Assembly (NCBI GenBank): GCA_015709715.1
Contig: CP054184.1
Span: 1,721,001-1,785,000, forward strand
Direction: 5' to 3'
Source: Nitrospira sp.
Lineage (GTDB): Bacteria; Nitrospirota; Nitrospiria; Nitrospirales; Nitrospiraceae
Length of the DNA: 64,000 bases
Below are positions 30,456 through 40,681 of this stretch, in pieces. Within the stretch, counting starts at the first letter, position 1. Each line of letters begins with the position of its first letter. A program made the translations under genes and the position numbers. The notes under the pieces are model-generated. The model worked only from the letters and a program-made list of their open reading frames with translations, was not told where the DNA came from and ran no database searches.

Positions 30456-32347
30456 TCTACGCCCTTATCCCGTTGCTGCCCCTGTTCGCCTTTGTGATCG
30501 TCGGCATCGGCGAGCAGTGGGTCAAGGACCGCGCGCACCTCGTCGCGGTGCCGGCCATGATCGGCTCATTCCTGCTCTCCCTGTCGGCGCTGTACGACGT
30601 CGCCACCGGCTCCCCGATCCACGTCCCCCTCTACACCTGGCTCACGTCGGGCACCCTCGACATCCACATCGGCATCATGATCGATCGGCTCACCGCCGTC
30701 ATGCTGGTGTTAGTGACGACGGTCAGCATGCTGGTGCACATCTACACCATCGGCTACATGCAGGGGGAACCGGGGTACGCCCGCTTCTTTTCCTATATCG
30801 CCCTCTTCACCTTCTCCATGTTGATGTTGGTGATGGCGGACAACCTGCTGCAGCTCTTCGTATTCTGGGAGGCGGTGGGCCTCTGCTCCTACCTGCTGAT
30901 CGGCCATTGGTACGACCGCCCCAGCGCCTGCGCCGCCGCGACCAAGGCCTTTCTGGTCAATCGCGTGGGAGATTTCGGGTTCATTCTCGGCCTGTTCCTC
31001 GTATGGTTGACGTTCGGTTCGCTCGACTACGCCGCGGTCTTCGCCCAGGTCGAGGGAGCGGCAGGCCAGACCCTCAATCTGCTCGAGCCGTTGGGCGGCA
31101 GCTGGACGGTCTCGGTCATGACGCTGATCTGTCTCCTGCTCTTCACCGGGGCGGTGGGAAAGTCGGCCCAGGTCCCGCTGCATGTCTGGCTGCCCGACGC
31201 CATGGAAGGCCCGACGCCGATCTCAGCCTTGATCCACGCCGCGACCATGGTCACCGCGGGCGTCTTCATGGTGGCTCGGCTCGCGCCGCTCTACAACCTC
31301 TCGCCCACGGCCATGACCGTGGTGGCGCTGGTCGGCGGCCTGACGATGATGCTGGGGGCGACCATCGCCCTGACCCAAACCGATATCAAGCGCGTGGTGG
31401 CCTATTCGACCATGAGCCAGCTCGGCTACATGGTAATGGCCTGCGGCCTAGGCGCCTACAGCGCGGGCATGTACCACCTGCTTACGCACGGGGCCTTCAA
31501 GGCCCTGCTGTTCCTCGGCTGCGGCTCCGTCATCATCGCGCTCCACCACGAACAGGACATGCGCCGCATGGGCGGCCTGAAGGACAAGCTCCCGTTGACC
31601 TATTGGACGTTCCTGGTCGGCTCCCTGGCCTTGGCCGGTTTTCCGCTCACGGCGGGGTTCTTCAGCAAGGACGACATACTGGTCTCGTCTTGGTCGGCCG
31701 GTCCGCTGGGCCAGGTCCTCACCGTTTGCGGATTGCTCACGGCGGGCCTGACCGCTTTTTATAGTTTCCGCCTGGTGTTCGTGACCTTCTGGGGCGCATC
31801 CCATGTCGATCCGCACCACGCCGGTCACGTCCATGAGCCTTCGACCACGATGACCGCGCCGCTGATGGTATTGGCGGTCCTGAGCATCGTGGCGGGCTAC
31901 CTCGGCATCCCCTCGTTCTTGGAGCCGGTGTTTCACGGCGAAGGCGGCGGCCACCACGAGAGCGCGGCGGCCTACGGCATCATGGGACTGGCCACGTTGA
32001 TGGGTTTTGCCGGCATCGGCGCCGCCTACTATCTCTATGTGCTGAATCCCGGCCTGCCGGATCGGCTGGCGCAACAATGGCGTGCCGCCTACGAATTGTC
32101 GCTCCACAAGTGGTATGTCGATGAGGCGTACGATCGGCTGTTCGTCCGTTCGACCATGACGGCGGCCACCCAAATGTGGCGACATGTGGACGTCGCGATC
32201 ATCGACGGTGCCGTCAACGGCGTGGCCCGGGCCATCGCCTGGAGCGGCTGGTTGATGCGCCTGACGCAGAGCGGGCAGACCCAACATTATGCCTTGGGCA
32301 TGACCCTGGGAGCCGTCGTCATTTTAACCGTCTACCTGTTGATGTAA
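30449..32347 (+). CDS. nuoL: NADH-quinone oxidoreductase subunit L (antiporter-like)
   Basis: The protein has 632 residues. It starts at a GTG (30449; the next codon is also GTG) that overlaps nuoK, suggesting coupled translation. It has about 16 membrane helices. Family motifs are [53 protein letters not shown] with the key Lys and His, and [17 protein letters not shown]. The C-terminal helix region should form the long lateral helix along the membrane arm. It pumps protons. Confidence 0.96.
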   Translation: MVIYALIPLLPLFAFVIVGIGEQWVKDRAHLVAVPAMIGSFLLSLSALYDVATGSPIHVPLYTWLTSGTLDIHIGIMIDRLTAVMLVLVTTVSMLVHIYTIGYMQGEPGYARFFSYIALFTFSMLMLVMADNLLQLFVFWEAVGLCSYLLIGHWYDRPSACAAATKAFLVNRVGDFGFILGLFLVWLTFGSLDYAAVFAQVEGAAGQTLNLLEPLGGSWTVSVMTLICLLLFTGAVGKSAQVPLHVWLPDAMEGPTPISALIHAATMVTAGVFMVARLAPLYNLSPTAMTVVALVGGLTMMLGATIALTQTDIKRVVAYSTMSQLGYMVMACGLGAYSAGMYHLLTHGAFKALLFLGCGSVIIALHHEQDMRRMGGLKDKLPLTYWTFLVGSLALAGFPLTAGFFSKDDILVSSWSAGPLGQVLTVCGLLTAGLTAFYSFRLVFVTFWGASHVDPHHAGHVHEPSTTMTAPLMVLAVLSIVAGYLGIPSFLEPVFHGEGGGHHESAAAYGIMGLATLMGFAGIGAAYYLYVLNPGLPDRLAQQWRAAYELSLHKWYVDEAYDRLFVRSTMTAATQMWRHVDVAIIDGAVNGVARAIAWSGWLMRLTQSGQTQHYALGMTLGAVVILTVYLLM

Positions 32348-32360
32348 GGGATCGATCGAC

Positions 32361-33929
32361 GTGAGCGCCTTTCCCTGGCTCAGCCTCATCGTCTTCGTGC
32401 CGCTCCTCGGGGCGCTGATCTGCCTGTTCGTGAAGGCGGAGTCGGCCCGCTGGGTCGCCTTGGGGTTCACCCTGGCCGATCTGGTGATTTCGCTGCCGCT
32501 CTGGTGGCTCTTCGACCCGTCGACGGCGGCCATGCAGTTCGTGGAACGCGCCTCCTGGATCACCTCGCCGCCGGTGCAATACAGCCTCGGGCTGGACGGC
32601 ATCAGTTTCCCGCTCGTCCTGATGACCACCGTCCTCATGCCCTTCTGCGTCACGGTCTCCTGGTCGGCCATCGAACAGCGTGTGCCGCTGTTCATGTCGA
32701 TGCTCCTGGTCATGGAGACGGCCATGCTGGGGGTCTTCGTCGCGCTGGACTTCATCCTGTTCTACGTGTTCTGGGAAGCCATGTTGATCCCGATGTACCT
32801 GCTGATCGGGGTGTGGGGCGGGCCGAATCGGCTCTATGCGGCAATCAAGTTCTTTCTCTATACCTTGGCCGGAAGCGTCTTGCTGCTGGTCGCCATCCTG
32901 GTCCTGTACTTCCAAGGCGGTCACACCTTCGACATCCTGGCCTTGAGCCGCGGCAGCTACAGCGCCACCCTGCAAATGTGGCTGTTCCTCGCCTTCTTCG
33001 CCGCGTTCGCGGTGAAGGTCCCGATGTTCCCGTTCCATACGTGGTTGCCGGACGCGCACGTCGAGGCCCCCACCGCCGGGAGCGTAATCCTTGCCAGCGT
33101 CCTGTTGAAGATGGGCACGTACGGCTTCCTGCGTTTCAGCCTGCCGATGTTGCCCGACGCCACGGTGCTGTTCACGAAGCCGATGATCGCCCTCTCCATC
33201 ATCGCGATCATCTACGGGGCCTACATGGCGCTGGCCCAGGCGGACATGAAGAAACTGATCGCCTATTCTAGCGTGAGCCACATGGGCTTCGTCACCCTCG
33301 GCATCTTCGTCTTGAACATCCAAGGCATCGAAGGCGCGGTGATGCAGATGATCAACCACGGCATCACCACCGGCGGCCTGTTCCTCTGCGTGGGGATCAT
33401 CTATGAACGGACCCACAGCCGTCAGATCATGGACAACACGGGCTTGGCCGGCCCCATGCCTCGTTATGCGGTCTTCCTGATGATCTTCGCCCTGTCGTCC
33501 TTGGGTCTGCCCGGCACCAACAGTTTCGTAGGTGAGTTTCTCGTGCTGGCCGGCACCTTCGTCTGGAGCAAAGGCGCCACGGCGCTGGCGGCCCTCGGGG
33601 TCATTTTGTCGGCAGCCTACATTCTGTGGCTCACCCAGCGGGTGGTCTTCGGCACCCCGGCGCCGGCCCATCGCGCGCACCTGCTCGACCTGAATGCCAG
33701 AGAGACCGCGACGCTCATTCCCCTGATCGTCCTGGTCTTCGTCATCGGGATCTTCCCCAACCCGCTCTTGAGCCGCATGCATGCCAGCGTCACGCAGCTG
33801 CTCGCGGGACAGAAGGCACCGGCCGTCGCGACACAAGCGACTCCGGCTCCCGGCCAACCACGACCGGCCACTGCCTCTCTGGCCACAGCGTTCTCCGCTT
33901 CCCCTTCCAACCAGGCTGTGACGAAATGA
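32361..33929 (+). CDS. nuoM: NADH-quinone oxidoreductase subunit M (antiporter-like)
   Basis: The protein has 522 residues from a GTG at 32361. It has about 14 membrane helices and the motifs YVFWEAMLIPMYLLIGVWGG, AVKVPMFPFHTWLPDAHVEAPTAGSV and DMKKLIAYSSVSHMGFV, which carry the Glu and Lys of the proton channel. The C-terminus has an extra Ala/Pro/Thr-rich tail (about residues 485-522). Its stop overlaps the nuoN start (ATGA). Only one nuoM copy is present. Confidence 0.96.
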   Translation: MSAFPWLSLIVFVPLLGALICLFVKAESARWVALGFTLADLVISLPLWWLFDPSTAAMQFVERASWITSPPVQYSLGLDGISFPLVLMTTVLMPFCVTVSWSAIEQRVPLFMSMLLVMETAMLGVFVALDFILFYVFWEAMLIPMYLLIGVWGGPNRLYAAIKFFLYTLAGSVLLLVAILVLYFQGGHTFDILALSRGSYSATLQMWLFLAFFAAFAVKVPMFPFHTWLPDAHVEAPTAGSVILASVLLKMGTYGFLRFSLPMLPDATVLFTKPMIALSIIAIIYGAYMALAQADMKKLIAYSSVSHMGFVTLGIFVLNIQGIEGAVMQMINHGITTGGLFLCVGIIYERTHSRQIMDNTGLAGPMPRYAVFLMIFALSSLGLPGTNSFVGEFLVLAGTFVWSKGATALAALGVILSAAYILWLTQRVVFGTPAPAHRAHLLDLNARETATLIPLIVLVFVIGIFPNPLLSRMHASVTQLLAGQKAPAVATQATPAPGQPRPATASLATAFSASPSNQAVTK

Positions 33930-35401
33930 CGATCCCTCTACAGGACCTGCTGGCCATCCTCCCCGAACTGATCGTCATCGGGGCGGCTTGCCTTATCCTG
34001 GCCCTAGATCCTGTTCTTGAGGCCTCCAAGAAGGAGGTCTTGGCCTGGCTCACGTTGGGTACGCTCGCCATCTGCATCGGCTACACGTCCTCGCACATGA
34101 CCGGCCGTGTCACCGCGTTCAGCGACTTGGTCATCATCGATTCCTATGCCGCCTTCTGGAAGTTGCTGATCTACATCGTCACCGGGCTCACCGTGTTGTT
34201 GTCCTTGGCTTACCTCAAGGCGGAGCGGCTCAACATCGGCGAATATTACGGCTTCATCCTGCTGGCCTTGGCCGGCATGATGGTCATGGTCTCCGGCGCG
34301 GACCTGCTGACGATCTACCTCGGCACGGAATTGATGTCGCTCTCGCTCTATGTCATGGCCGGCCTCAAACGGAGCGAGAACCAGTCGCTCGAAGCCTCTG
34401 CCAAGTATTTCGTGCTCGGCGCCTTTTCCTCCGGCATCCTGCTGTACGGTATTTCCCTGCTCTTCGGTCTGGCGGGCAGCACGCGCCTGCCGGTCATCGC
34501 CGAGGCGATCGCCGCCCAAGGTACCGGCAACCCAATGCTCTCGCTGGCCCTGGTGCTGTTGGCCGTGGGCTTCGGCTTCAAACTCGCTGCGGTGCCGTTC
34601 CACATGTGGACCCCCGACGTGTACCAGGGCGCGCCGACCTCCGTCACCGCCTTCATGGCCGTCGCCTCCAAGGCCGCGAGTTTCGGCGCCTTCCTCCGAG
34701 TCTTCACGGAAGGGTTGGGCGGCGTGAGCGCCGACTGGTCGGTACTGTTCACGATCATCTGCCTGGTAACCCTGGCGTTGGGCAACCTAGTGGCGATCGT
34801 CCAGACCAACATCAAACGCATGCTGGCCTACTCCAGCATCGCCCATGCCGGGTATGCGCTCATCGGGGTGATCGTCGCAGGGAAGCAGGGCGGGGAAGCG
34901 GCCTCCACCGGCTTTGCCACCGTCTTGCTCTACATCGCGATCTATTCCTTCATGACGTTGGGGGCCTTCGCCTTGGTCGGCATGTTGCGCAAGCAGGGGC
35001 AGGAAAGCGACCAGATCGAAGACTTCGCCGGGCTCGCCAAGCGGGAGCCGCTGGCCGCCTTCTTCATGCTCATGTTCCTGGTGTCGTTGGCCGGCATCCC
35101 GCCGACCGCCGGCTTCATCGGCAAGTTCTACATCTTCATGGCCGCCGTGCATGCCGGGCTGGCTTGGTTGGCCGTCGTCGCGGTCATTTTTGCCGCCGTG
35201 TCCGCCTTCTACTACCTGCGGGTGGTCATGGTCATGTACATGCGCGAGGCCGACGGCGCCGCCGAGACCCACTCACGGCTGGAAACCTCGCCGGCCCTGT
35301 CCTTCGTCTTGGCCTGCGCGCTCGCAGGCGTCGTGCTCCTGGGCCTGTTCCCGAACGGCCTCTGGTCCTTGGCCACCCAGGCCGCACCGCTGCTGAAATA
35401 G
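33926..35401 (+). CDS. nuoN: NADH-quinone oxidoreductase subunit N (antiporter-like)
   Basis: The protein has 491 residues from the ATG at 33926, which overlaps the nuoM stop by four bases. Motifs include LTIYLGTELMSLSLYVMAGL, FKLAAVPFHMWTPDVYQGAPTSVTAFMAVASKAASF and NIKRMLAYSSIAHAGYALIG. It is the third antiporter-like subunit and ends the nuo set. Confidence 0.96.
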   Translation: MTIPLQDLLAILPELIVIGAACLILALDPVLEASKKEVLAWLTLGTLAICIGYTSSHMTGRVTAFSDLVIIDSYAAFWKLLIYIVTGLTVLLSLAYLKAERLNIGEYYGFILLALAGMMVMVSGADLLTIYLGTELMSLSLYVMAGLKRSENQSLEASAKYFVLGAFSSGILLYGISLLFGLAGSTRLPVIAEAIAAQGTGNPMLSLALVLLAVGFGFKLAAVPFHMWTPDVYQGAPTSVTAFMAVASKAASFGAFLRVFTEGLGGVSADWSVLFTIICLVTLALGNLVAIVQTNIKRMLAYSSIAHAGYALIGVIVAGKQGGEAASTGFATVLLYIAIYSFMTLGAFALVGMLRKQGQESDQIEDFAGLAKREPLAAFFMLMFLVSLAGIPPTAGFIGKFYIFMAAVHAGLAWLAVVAVIFAAVSAFYYLRVVMVMYMREADGAAETHSRLETSPALSFVLACALAGVVLLGLFPNGLWSLATQAAPLLK

Positions 35402-35434
35402 CGACGCCGTCCGGAAGGGTTCCCGCGGACGCAC

Positions 35435-36259
35435 ATGATGGGCTGGTCGTTCCTCTCTCGGGTGTTCGACACCTTCCGCCGTCGCGGCTGCCCGAGCCTT
35501 GCGGCCTCACTGGCCTTCTATTCGCTCTTGTCGCTCTTTCCCCTCGTGTTCTTGCTGCTCTACGGCATCAGCTTCATCGTGAGCCAGGATGTGATCGGCT
35601 ACCAGTTTCTGCTGGGGTTTCTGAAGGGATTCCTGCCGAGCTTGGGGGAACGGTTGGCGGTGGATATTCGGCGGGTGGCCGAACAAAATGAAGTCCGTTG
35701 GGTGGTGTTTTTGACCTTCGGCTGGTTCAGCGCCCTGGTGTTTTACGAACTGGATTATGCGGTGAATGCCGTCTTCGGCACGGCGGCGAAACGGCATCCG
35801 TTGATTTCGACGTTGGTAGCCATCGCGTTGATCTGGATGCTGGGCTTCCTGACGCTCATCTCCTTCGTGGCCACGCAGGCCATCGAACTTATGACCGCCT
35901 ATGCCCCGCGCCTCTGGGGCCTGAACTTCATGGCGCTCTCCGCCCACGACTTCCTGATCGCCTATTCCCTCCCCTTCCTGCTGGCCTTCGCCTCGGTGAC
36001 CTGCCTCTATCGCTACCTGCCGCACCAGCGCCCGACCTGGCGCGGCGCCACGATCGGGGGCGCGGTGTTCAGCCTCTTGTGGATCGCCGCCAAGGCCCTG
36101 TTCGTCACCTACCTGGAAGACGCCGCCCTCTACACGCAGCTCTACGGCTCGTTGCTGGAGGTGGTGCTGCTCTTGCTCTGGGTCTACTATTCCTCAACCC
36201 TGGTGCTGTTGGGCGCAGTGGTCACGCACGAATACCAGACCGTCGAACCGCCGGCCTGA
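35435..36259 (+). CDS. YihY/BrkB-family inner-membrane protein
   Basis: The protein has 274 residues with about six membrane helices. RRRGCPSLAASLAFYSLLSLFPLVFLLL is the family's first helix, and RGATIGGAVFSLLWIAAKALFVTYL lies near the end. The family was once called RNase BN by mistake; its members are membrane proteins of unclear function. It starts 33 bp after nuoN on the same strand, so it may ride on the nuo transcript. It converges with hsdR, leaving a 28-bp gap. Confidence 0.85.
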   Translation: MMGWSFLSRVFDTFRRRGCPSLAASLAFYSLLSLFPLVFLLLYGISFIVSQDVIGYQFLLGFLKGFLPSLGERLAVDIRRVAEQNEVRWVVFLTFGWFSALVFYELDYAVNAVFGTAAKRHPLISTLVAIALIWMLGFLTLISFVATQAIELMTAYAPRLWGLNFMALSAHDFLIAYSLPFLLAFASVTCLYRYLPHQRPTWRGATIGGAVFSLLWIAAKALFVTYLEDAALYTQLYGSLLEVVLLLLWVYYSSTLVLLGAVVTHEYQTVEPPA

Positions 36260-36287
36260 TGTGATGAGCCTTGAGCGAGATCGAGCC

Positions 36288-39200
36288 TCACGCCGCCAAG
36301 GCGGTGGCGCGCACGGCTTCCAGCGCACGCAAGAGATCGTCCAGCTCTCCGGGCTTGAATAACGCGTCGGGCCCATGCGGACTCAGATCGATGAAGGGTG
36401 ATTCGTAGAGCCGAGCAGGTTCCATCACCCCGTGCTCGGTCAGGTGGTCCACAACCAGATTGATGAACTCAAGTTGGTTTGCAGTGAAGGTTTTGCCTGC
36501 GATGAATCCCGCGAGTGCCTCCTTGGCCGCACTCCGCTCCATCCCCACCAGCGATCGCACGAAGAGGCCTAGGCCTTGGGCTTCATCTGCTGCCCAACGG
36601 ATGTCGTCCGGCCCGCCCGTGCCGCTTTCTGCAAGCACGCGCTCCAGCTCGGACAGGTCGGTGGCGGTGAGCGGCTTGTTCGTGCGAAGCTTGGCAATTA
36701 CGACGTGATCGAGGTGTTGACACAAAAAGGCTCGCACTTTTGCGAGAAACTTGGCGTGATCAGTTCCCACCGCAAACCCGGGCAGGGTGACGGTACTCTC
36801 GCTCCCCATCAGGTCCTCGAAATCTGTGTACACGGGCTTGCGCTGACGCCTGTCGATGAACTGCACCAACCCGCGCAACCGGCGGCGCATGGCCTCCAAC
36901 ATCGGCACCGTGATGTCTTGCCACCATTCATCGCGCTGCACGTCCTGGATCAACGCCATCTGCCCGCGGACCATCGGGGTCGCGCGCTTCTCTTCAAGGA
37001 GTCCCGCAATCTCCTTGACGCGGTCGCGCAAGCGCGGGAATCCCGGCTCAGCGCGGAGCAAGGCAAGCTGAAGGCTCAGAGCCAGGAGGTCGAACCGCTT
37101 GGCCTCTTCCTTTTCGGGATCGAGCTCAGTAGGTAATCCGGCTACCTCGCGGGAGAGTTCAGCCAGGGCTTCCTTCGAGAGCACCACCCAGGACCCGGGC
37201 TTCGCATACTGTTCGACCAGGCGCCGATGTGGACGGACCACGAAGTTATTCACGTTCATCGCCGCCACCTCGACTTGCAACAGCTCCGCGACGGATCGAC
37301 GCACCTCTTCCTTCGTCGCCGGATCTCCATAAGTTGGCAGCACCTCGTGAGTCGCCGAGACCGGCGGCTCGTGGGTAGCGCCATCCAGCGCAGCGATCAG
37401 TTCCAGCCGTGCATTGAAGAGCCGCTTGCCAAGTGACTCTGCCGCCGCGCCCTCAGTGGCGGGAAGGTCCTGACTGAAATATTCCAGGTTCTGGCAATAG
37501 TCGAAGAGGTAGAAGCACTCTTTGTGCTGATCCGGCCCGAACAGATCCGGACACAGCCGCGTGCCGCGACCGACCATCTGCCAGAACTTCGTCTTGGATC
37601 GCACCAGCTTGAAGAAAACGAGATTCACCACCTCCGGCACGTCGATCCCGGTATCCAGCATGTCGACCGAAATCGCCAGATGAGGCGCCTTGTCCTTCTG
37701 TGAGAACCTGTCGATCACGCTTTGTGCATACTCGGTCTCGAAGGTGATCACCCGCGCAAACTCTCCCTTGAAATGCGGATAGTTGGCGTTGAAGCGCTCG
37801 GCAATGAAGTCCGCATGTTGCTGATTCTTCGCGAAGACGATGGTCTTGCCGAGTCGGTCGCCGCCGGCCACCTTGAGGCCCCTGGTCATCACATGCGCAA
37901 GGACCTTATCCAGGGTATCTTTATTGAAGAGCCACTTGTTGACCGCCTCAGCCTCCACCCTGGTAGGGACCGTACCGTCGTCGTTCCACTCAAGCGCATC
38001 CCATTGATCCTTCTCGTCTTCCGACAGTTCGTCGTACGTGATGCCTTGGCGCTGAAACCTGAGCGGGACCGAGACCGCTCGTGGCGGCACGAGAAAGCCG
38101 TCGCGCACGGCCTCCTCAAGCGAGTAGGCGTCGGTCGGCACCCCGTTCTCAAGGTCAAACAGGCCATAGGTGTTACGGTCGACTTCGTCCTTCGGCGTCG
38201 CGGTGAGCCCCACGAGGAGTGAATCGAAATAGTCGAATATGGCGCGGTACTTCTGGAACACCGAGCGATGCGCCTCATCGATGATCACCAGATCGAAATG
38301 CCCCACACCGAAACGTCGCTGGCCGTCAGCCGCCTCATCGATCAGTCCCATCATCGTGGGGTACGTCGAGACATACACGCGGCCCTCGCCGTCTTTCTCC
38401 GCGACCAGATTCACCGGTGATGCATCGGGCAGATGGGTCTTGAACGCATTCACGGCCTGGTTCACGAGTGCCACGCGGTCGGCGAGGAAGAGGACCCGCT
38501 TGGCCCAGTTGCAGCGCATGAGCAAATCTGCCAGCGCGATGACCGTGCGTGTCTTGCCGGAACCAGTGGCCATCACGAGTAACGCCTTGCGGTCGTGGTC
38601 GCGCTCGAACGCCTCGGCGACACGGCGAATGGCGCGAGTCTGATAGTGCCGCTCGACGATGGTTGAGCTGATGGGCGCCTGTGCCGGTGAGCGCCGGGTC
38701 TCGCGCCGATGGATCAGGAGTTCGAGTTCGGCCTTCTTGTAAAACCCCTGCACCCGGCGCGGCGGGTAACTGGTATCGTCCCAGAGCCAATGTTCGTAGT
38801 CGTCTGAATAGAACATGACCGGCCTCTGGCCGTACTGCCGCTCCAAACAATCGGCATAGAGCTTCGCCTGCTGCTGCCCCACCCGGGGATCTCGCCGGGT
38901 ACGCTTGGCCTCCACCAGCCCCAGCGGTTTACCGTCGTCGCCCCACAGCACGTAATCAATGAAGCCATGTCCCTCCTGATTGGGCATGCCGCTGACCTCA
39001 TACTCTCGATCGCGAGGTTGGTCGAGCGGCCAGCCGGCCTCCTTGAGCAGCAGGTCGATGAAGTAGTCGCGGGTCTCGGTCTCCGAGTAATCATGTGGGT
39101 CGGCCTGGGCGGTTGCCGCCTTCTTTGCCTCAGCCACCTCGGCGCGCAGCCGCTTCAGCTCCTCATCGAGTGCGGTCTTGCCGGTCAGCAGAGCCGCGAG

Positions 39201-39701
39201 GCTCTCGTCCTTTTCTCGCAGGCGCGCGTCCAGCGTCTGCAACTGCTCGGCCGTCCGCGCCGTCATCGTGGCCAAACGCGGAAGCGCGGCGGCCTCGAAC
39301 GTGAGCGTCGGCGCAGGCCGTCCTGCCCGTGCATAGGTACGCGCGAACCAATAGGCGACGTGGAACAGCTCGCGGACAGCAGCAAGCGCATCCGACTCAG
39401 GCACCGGGCGATGGCTGTGTACGGCGCGGTTGCCGAGGGTGTTGATCACCCGTGCTTTGCTGAACACGGCCTCCCCAGCCGACTGTTTGAAACTGGGGTC
39501 GTGGATCAGGGCGGAAAGGTTGTCCTGGTACGGGAGCCTGAGGAAAGCGTCATGCTTGTAGGCCCAGCGTACCGCCAGTTCCAACGCTCGGCGGGTATAG
39601 AAGCAGGCCGCCCGAGGATCGCCGTACACTGCCGCTTCCGCCTTCGATGCGGCCTCGAACACAGCGGCCCATTCGCGCTGAAGGAAGGTGAACTGGCTCA
39701 T
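36288..39701 (-). CDS. hsdR: Type I restriction enzyme, R (DNA translocase/endonuclease) subunit
   Basis: The protein has 1137 residues. Domains in order: an N-terminal DUF4145-like region (about residues 10-120), a coiled-coil stretch, a nuclease domain (about 215-300) with the PD-ExK residues in FIDYVLWGDDGKPLGLVEAKR, and a superfamily 2 helicase with Walker A VMATGSGKTRTVIAL, DEAH box VIIDEAHRSV, TATP and QMVGRGTRL. The C-terminal part contacts the methylase. It translocates and cuts DNA lacking host methylation. The start overlaps the fic stop (ATGA), so its translation may depend on ribosomes that reach the end of the now broken fic. Confidence 0.95.
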   Translation of the reverse strand: MSQFTFLQREWAAVFEAASKAEAAVYGDPRAACFYTRRALELAVRWAYKHDAFLRLPYQDNLSALIHDPSFKQSAGEAVFSKARVINTLGNRAVHSHRPVPESDALAAVRELFHVAYWFARTYARAGRPAPTLTFEAAALPRLATMTARTAEQLQTLDARLREKDESLAALLTGKTALDEELKRLRAEVAEAKKAATAQADPHDYSETETRDYFIDLLLKEAGWPLDQPRDREYEVSGMPNQEGHGFIDYVLWGDDGKPLGLVEAKRTRRDPRVGQQQAKLYADCLERQYGQRPVMFYSDDYEHWLWDDTSYPPRRVQGFYKKAELELLIHRRETRRSPAQAPISSTIVERHYQTRAIRRVAEAFERDHDRKALLVMATGSGKTRTVIALADLLMRCNWAKRVLFLADRVALVNQAVNAFKTHLPDASPVNLVAEKDGEGRVYVSTYPTMMGLIDEAADGQRRFGVGHFDLVIIDEAHRSVFQKYRAIFDYFDSLLVGLTATPKDEVDRNTYGLFDLENGVPTDAYSLEEAVRDGFLVPPRAVSVPLRFQRQGITYDELSEDEKDQWDALEWNDDGTVPTRVEAEAVNKWLFNKDTLDKVLAHVMTRGLKVAGGDRLGKTIVFAKNQQHADFIAERFNANYPHFKGEFARVITFETEYAQSVIDRFSQKDKAPHLAISVDMLDTGIDVPEVVNLVFFKLVRSKTKFWQMVGRGTRLCPDLFGPDQHKECFYLFDYCQNLEYFSQDLPATEGAAAESLGKRLFNARLELIAALDGATHEPPVSATHEVLPTYGDPATKEEVRRSVAELLQVEVAAMNVNNFVVRPHRRLVEQYAKPGSWVVLSKEALAELSREVAGLPTELDPEKEEAKRFDLLALSLQLALLRAEPGFPRLRDRVKEIAGLLEEKRATPMVRGQMALIQDVQRDEWWQDITVPMLEAMRRRLRGLVQFIDRRQRKPVYTDFEDLMGSESTVTLPGFAVGTDHAKFLAKVRAFLCQHLDHVVIAKLRTNKPLTATDLSELERVLAESGTGGPDDIRWAADEAQGLGLFVRSLVGMERSAAKEALAGFIAGKTFTANQLEFINLVVDHLTEHGVMEPARLYESPFIDLSPHGPDALFKPGELDDLLRALEAVRATALAA

Positions 39702-40321
39702 GGCGCGGCCGATGGGCCTTCGTTGAACAATGCGATGTAGGAGGCGTAGCGGAAACGTCGGTTGCGGGCATAACCCGTCATCTCGCTGAGCACCCCAACT
39801 TTGGCAAGGCGTGTAACCAGACTGTTCGCTGCGGCGAAGGTGGTCCCAGTGATCTTGCGCACATCGCTGACGGAAACGATCGGACGATCGAACAACGACT
39901 CAAGCACCTTATGGCCGTTGCCGGCCGCGCGTCCGAGATGCTCGGTGATCGCACGGCGATGCTCCTCGCGTACGGACAGTATGTTTCGCGCGGTGACAGC
40001 CGCCTGCTCGGCAACCTCGGTCACGCCGCGCAGAAAGAACGCAAGCCACTCTTCCCAGGCGCCGTGAACGCGTACGGCCTGCAAATGATCGTAGTAAGCC
40101 TGCCGATGCGCTTTGAAATAGTGCGAGAGGTAGAGCACAGGTTTGTGGAGCACGCCACGCTCGGTCAGCAGGAAGGTGATCAGCAGCCGGCCCACCCGCC
40201 CGTTGCCGTCGAGAAAGGGATGGATGGTCTCGAACTGCACATGCGCGAGCCCGATCTTCACGAGTGGTGGTAGCTCGTCCTTCGCATAGAGGAATCTCTC
40301 CAGGTCGCCGAGCGCCTCTGG
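39698..40321 (-). pseudogene. fic: fic 3' fragment (Fic catalytic core), cut off by an IS
   Basis: This is the C-terminal half of a Fic-domain protein. It contains the complete AMPylation motif HPFLDGNGRVGR and a C-terminal winged-helix-like region (VSVSDVRKITGTTFAAANSLVTRL). Coding begins at the IS3 boundary (40322); an in-frame start inside the IS at 40555 is possible but would add a random leader. Joining it to 43038-43589 after removing the IS and one TGG target copy restores a 391-residue reading frame with no stop (junction FVPPPHHVVPEALGDLERF). It overlaps hsdR by four bases. The fragment lacks the first helices of the Fic fold and the inhibitory motif, so it is probably inactive. Confidence 0.9.
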
Positions 40322-40348
40322 TGACCTTCCCCCGATTTCAGAGACACC
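40322..40348 (+). repeat. IS3-family left inverted repeat
   Basis: This 27-bp end matches the complement of 43008-43034 at 22 of 27 positions. It starts with TGA, as IS3 ends do, and is preceded by the TGG target copy. Confidence 0.85.
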
Positions 40349-40366
40349 TGTATAAGGAGGAACAGG

Positions 40367-40681
40367 ATGAAATCGGAGGACAGCGTGACCACCAAGACAC
40401 GACGGCGATACACGGAAGAATTTAAAGCCGAAGCAGTCCGATTGGTACGAGACTCGGCACAGCCTGTCGCACACGTGGCCAGAAATCTGGGCATTGCCGA
40501 CCATCTGCTCTACCGCTGGCGGGCGGAGCAGCAACAGGCGGAACACCAGGGGCACACACGCCAGTCGATGCGTGCGGGACAGGAGGAACTCGCACGGCTA
40601 AGACGAGAAAACGCGACCTTGAAACAGGAACGGGATTTTTTACGACGTGCGGCGGCGTTCTTCGCGAAGGAGTCGCGATGA
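40367..40681 (+). CDS. IS3-family transposase OrfA
   Basis: The protein has 104 residues. The ATG at 40367 follows ATAAGGAGG. It has an HTH domain (RRRYTEEFKAEAVRLVRDSA, then VAHVARNLGIADHLLYRWR) and a C-terminal leucine-zipper-like helix (EELARLRRENATLKQERDFL). It binds the IS ends. Its last codons overlap orfB (ATGA). A slippery T-TTT-TTA heptamer at 40636-40642 could shift ribosomes into the orfB frame to make the OrfAB transposase. Confidence 0.92.
   Translation: MKSEDSVTTKTRRRYTEEFKAEAVRLVRDSAQPVAHVARNLGIADHLLYRWRAEQQQAEHQGHTRQSMRAGQEELARLRRENATLKQERDFLRRAAAFFAKESR
40636..40642 (+). promoter_or_regulatory. Candidate -1 programmed ribosomal frameshift site (T TTT TTA)
   Basis: The heptamer T TTT TTA lies in the orfA frame as GAT TTT TTA, fitting the X XXY YYZ rule. 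A -1 shift here enters a frame that stays open through the orfB start at 40678. IS3-family elements commonly make OrfAB this way, although A-rich heptamers are more usual. I did not identify a downstream pseudoknot. Confidence 0.5.

Noticed and set aside
32319-33857. 512-codon minus-strand frame opposite nuoM
   Set aside because: Composition (Gln, Asp, His, Arg) mirrors the reverse of membrane-helix codons; no motif.
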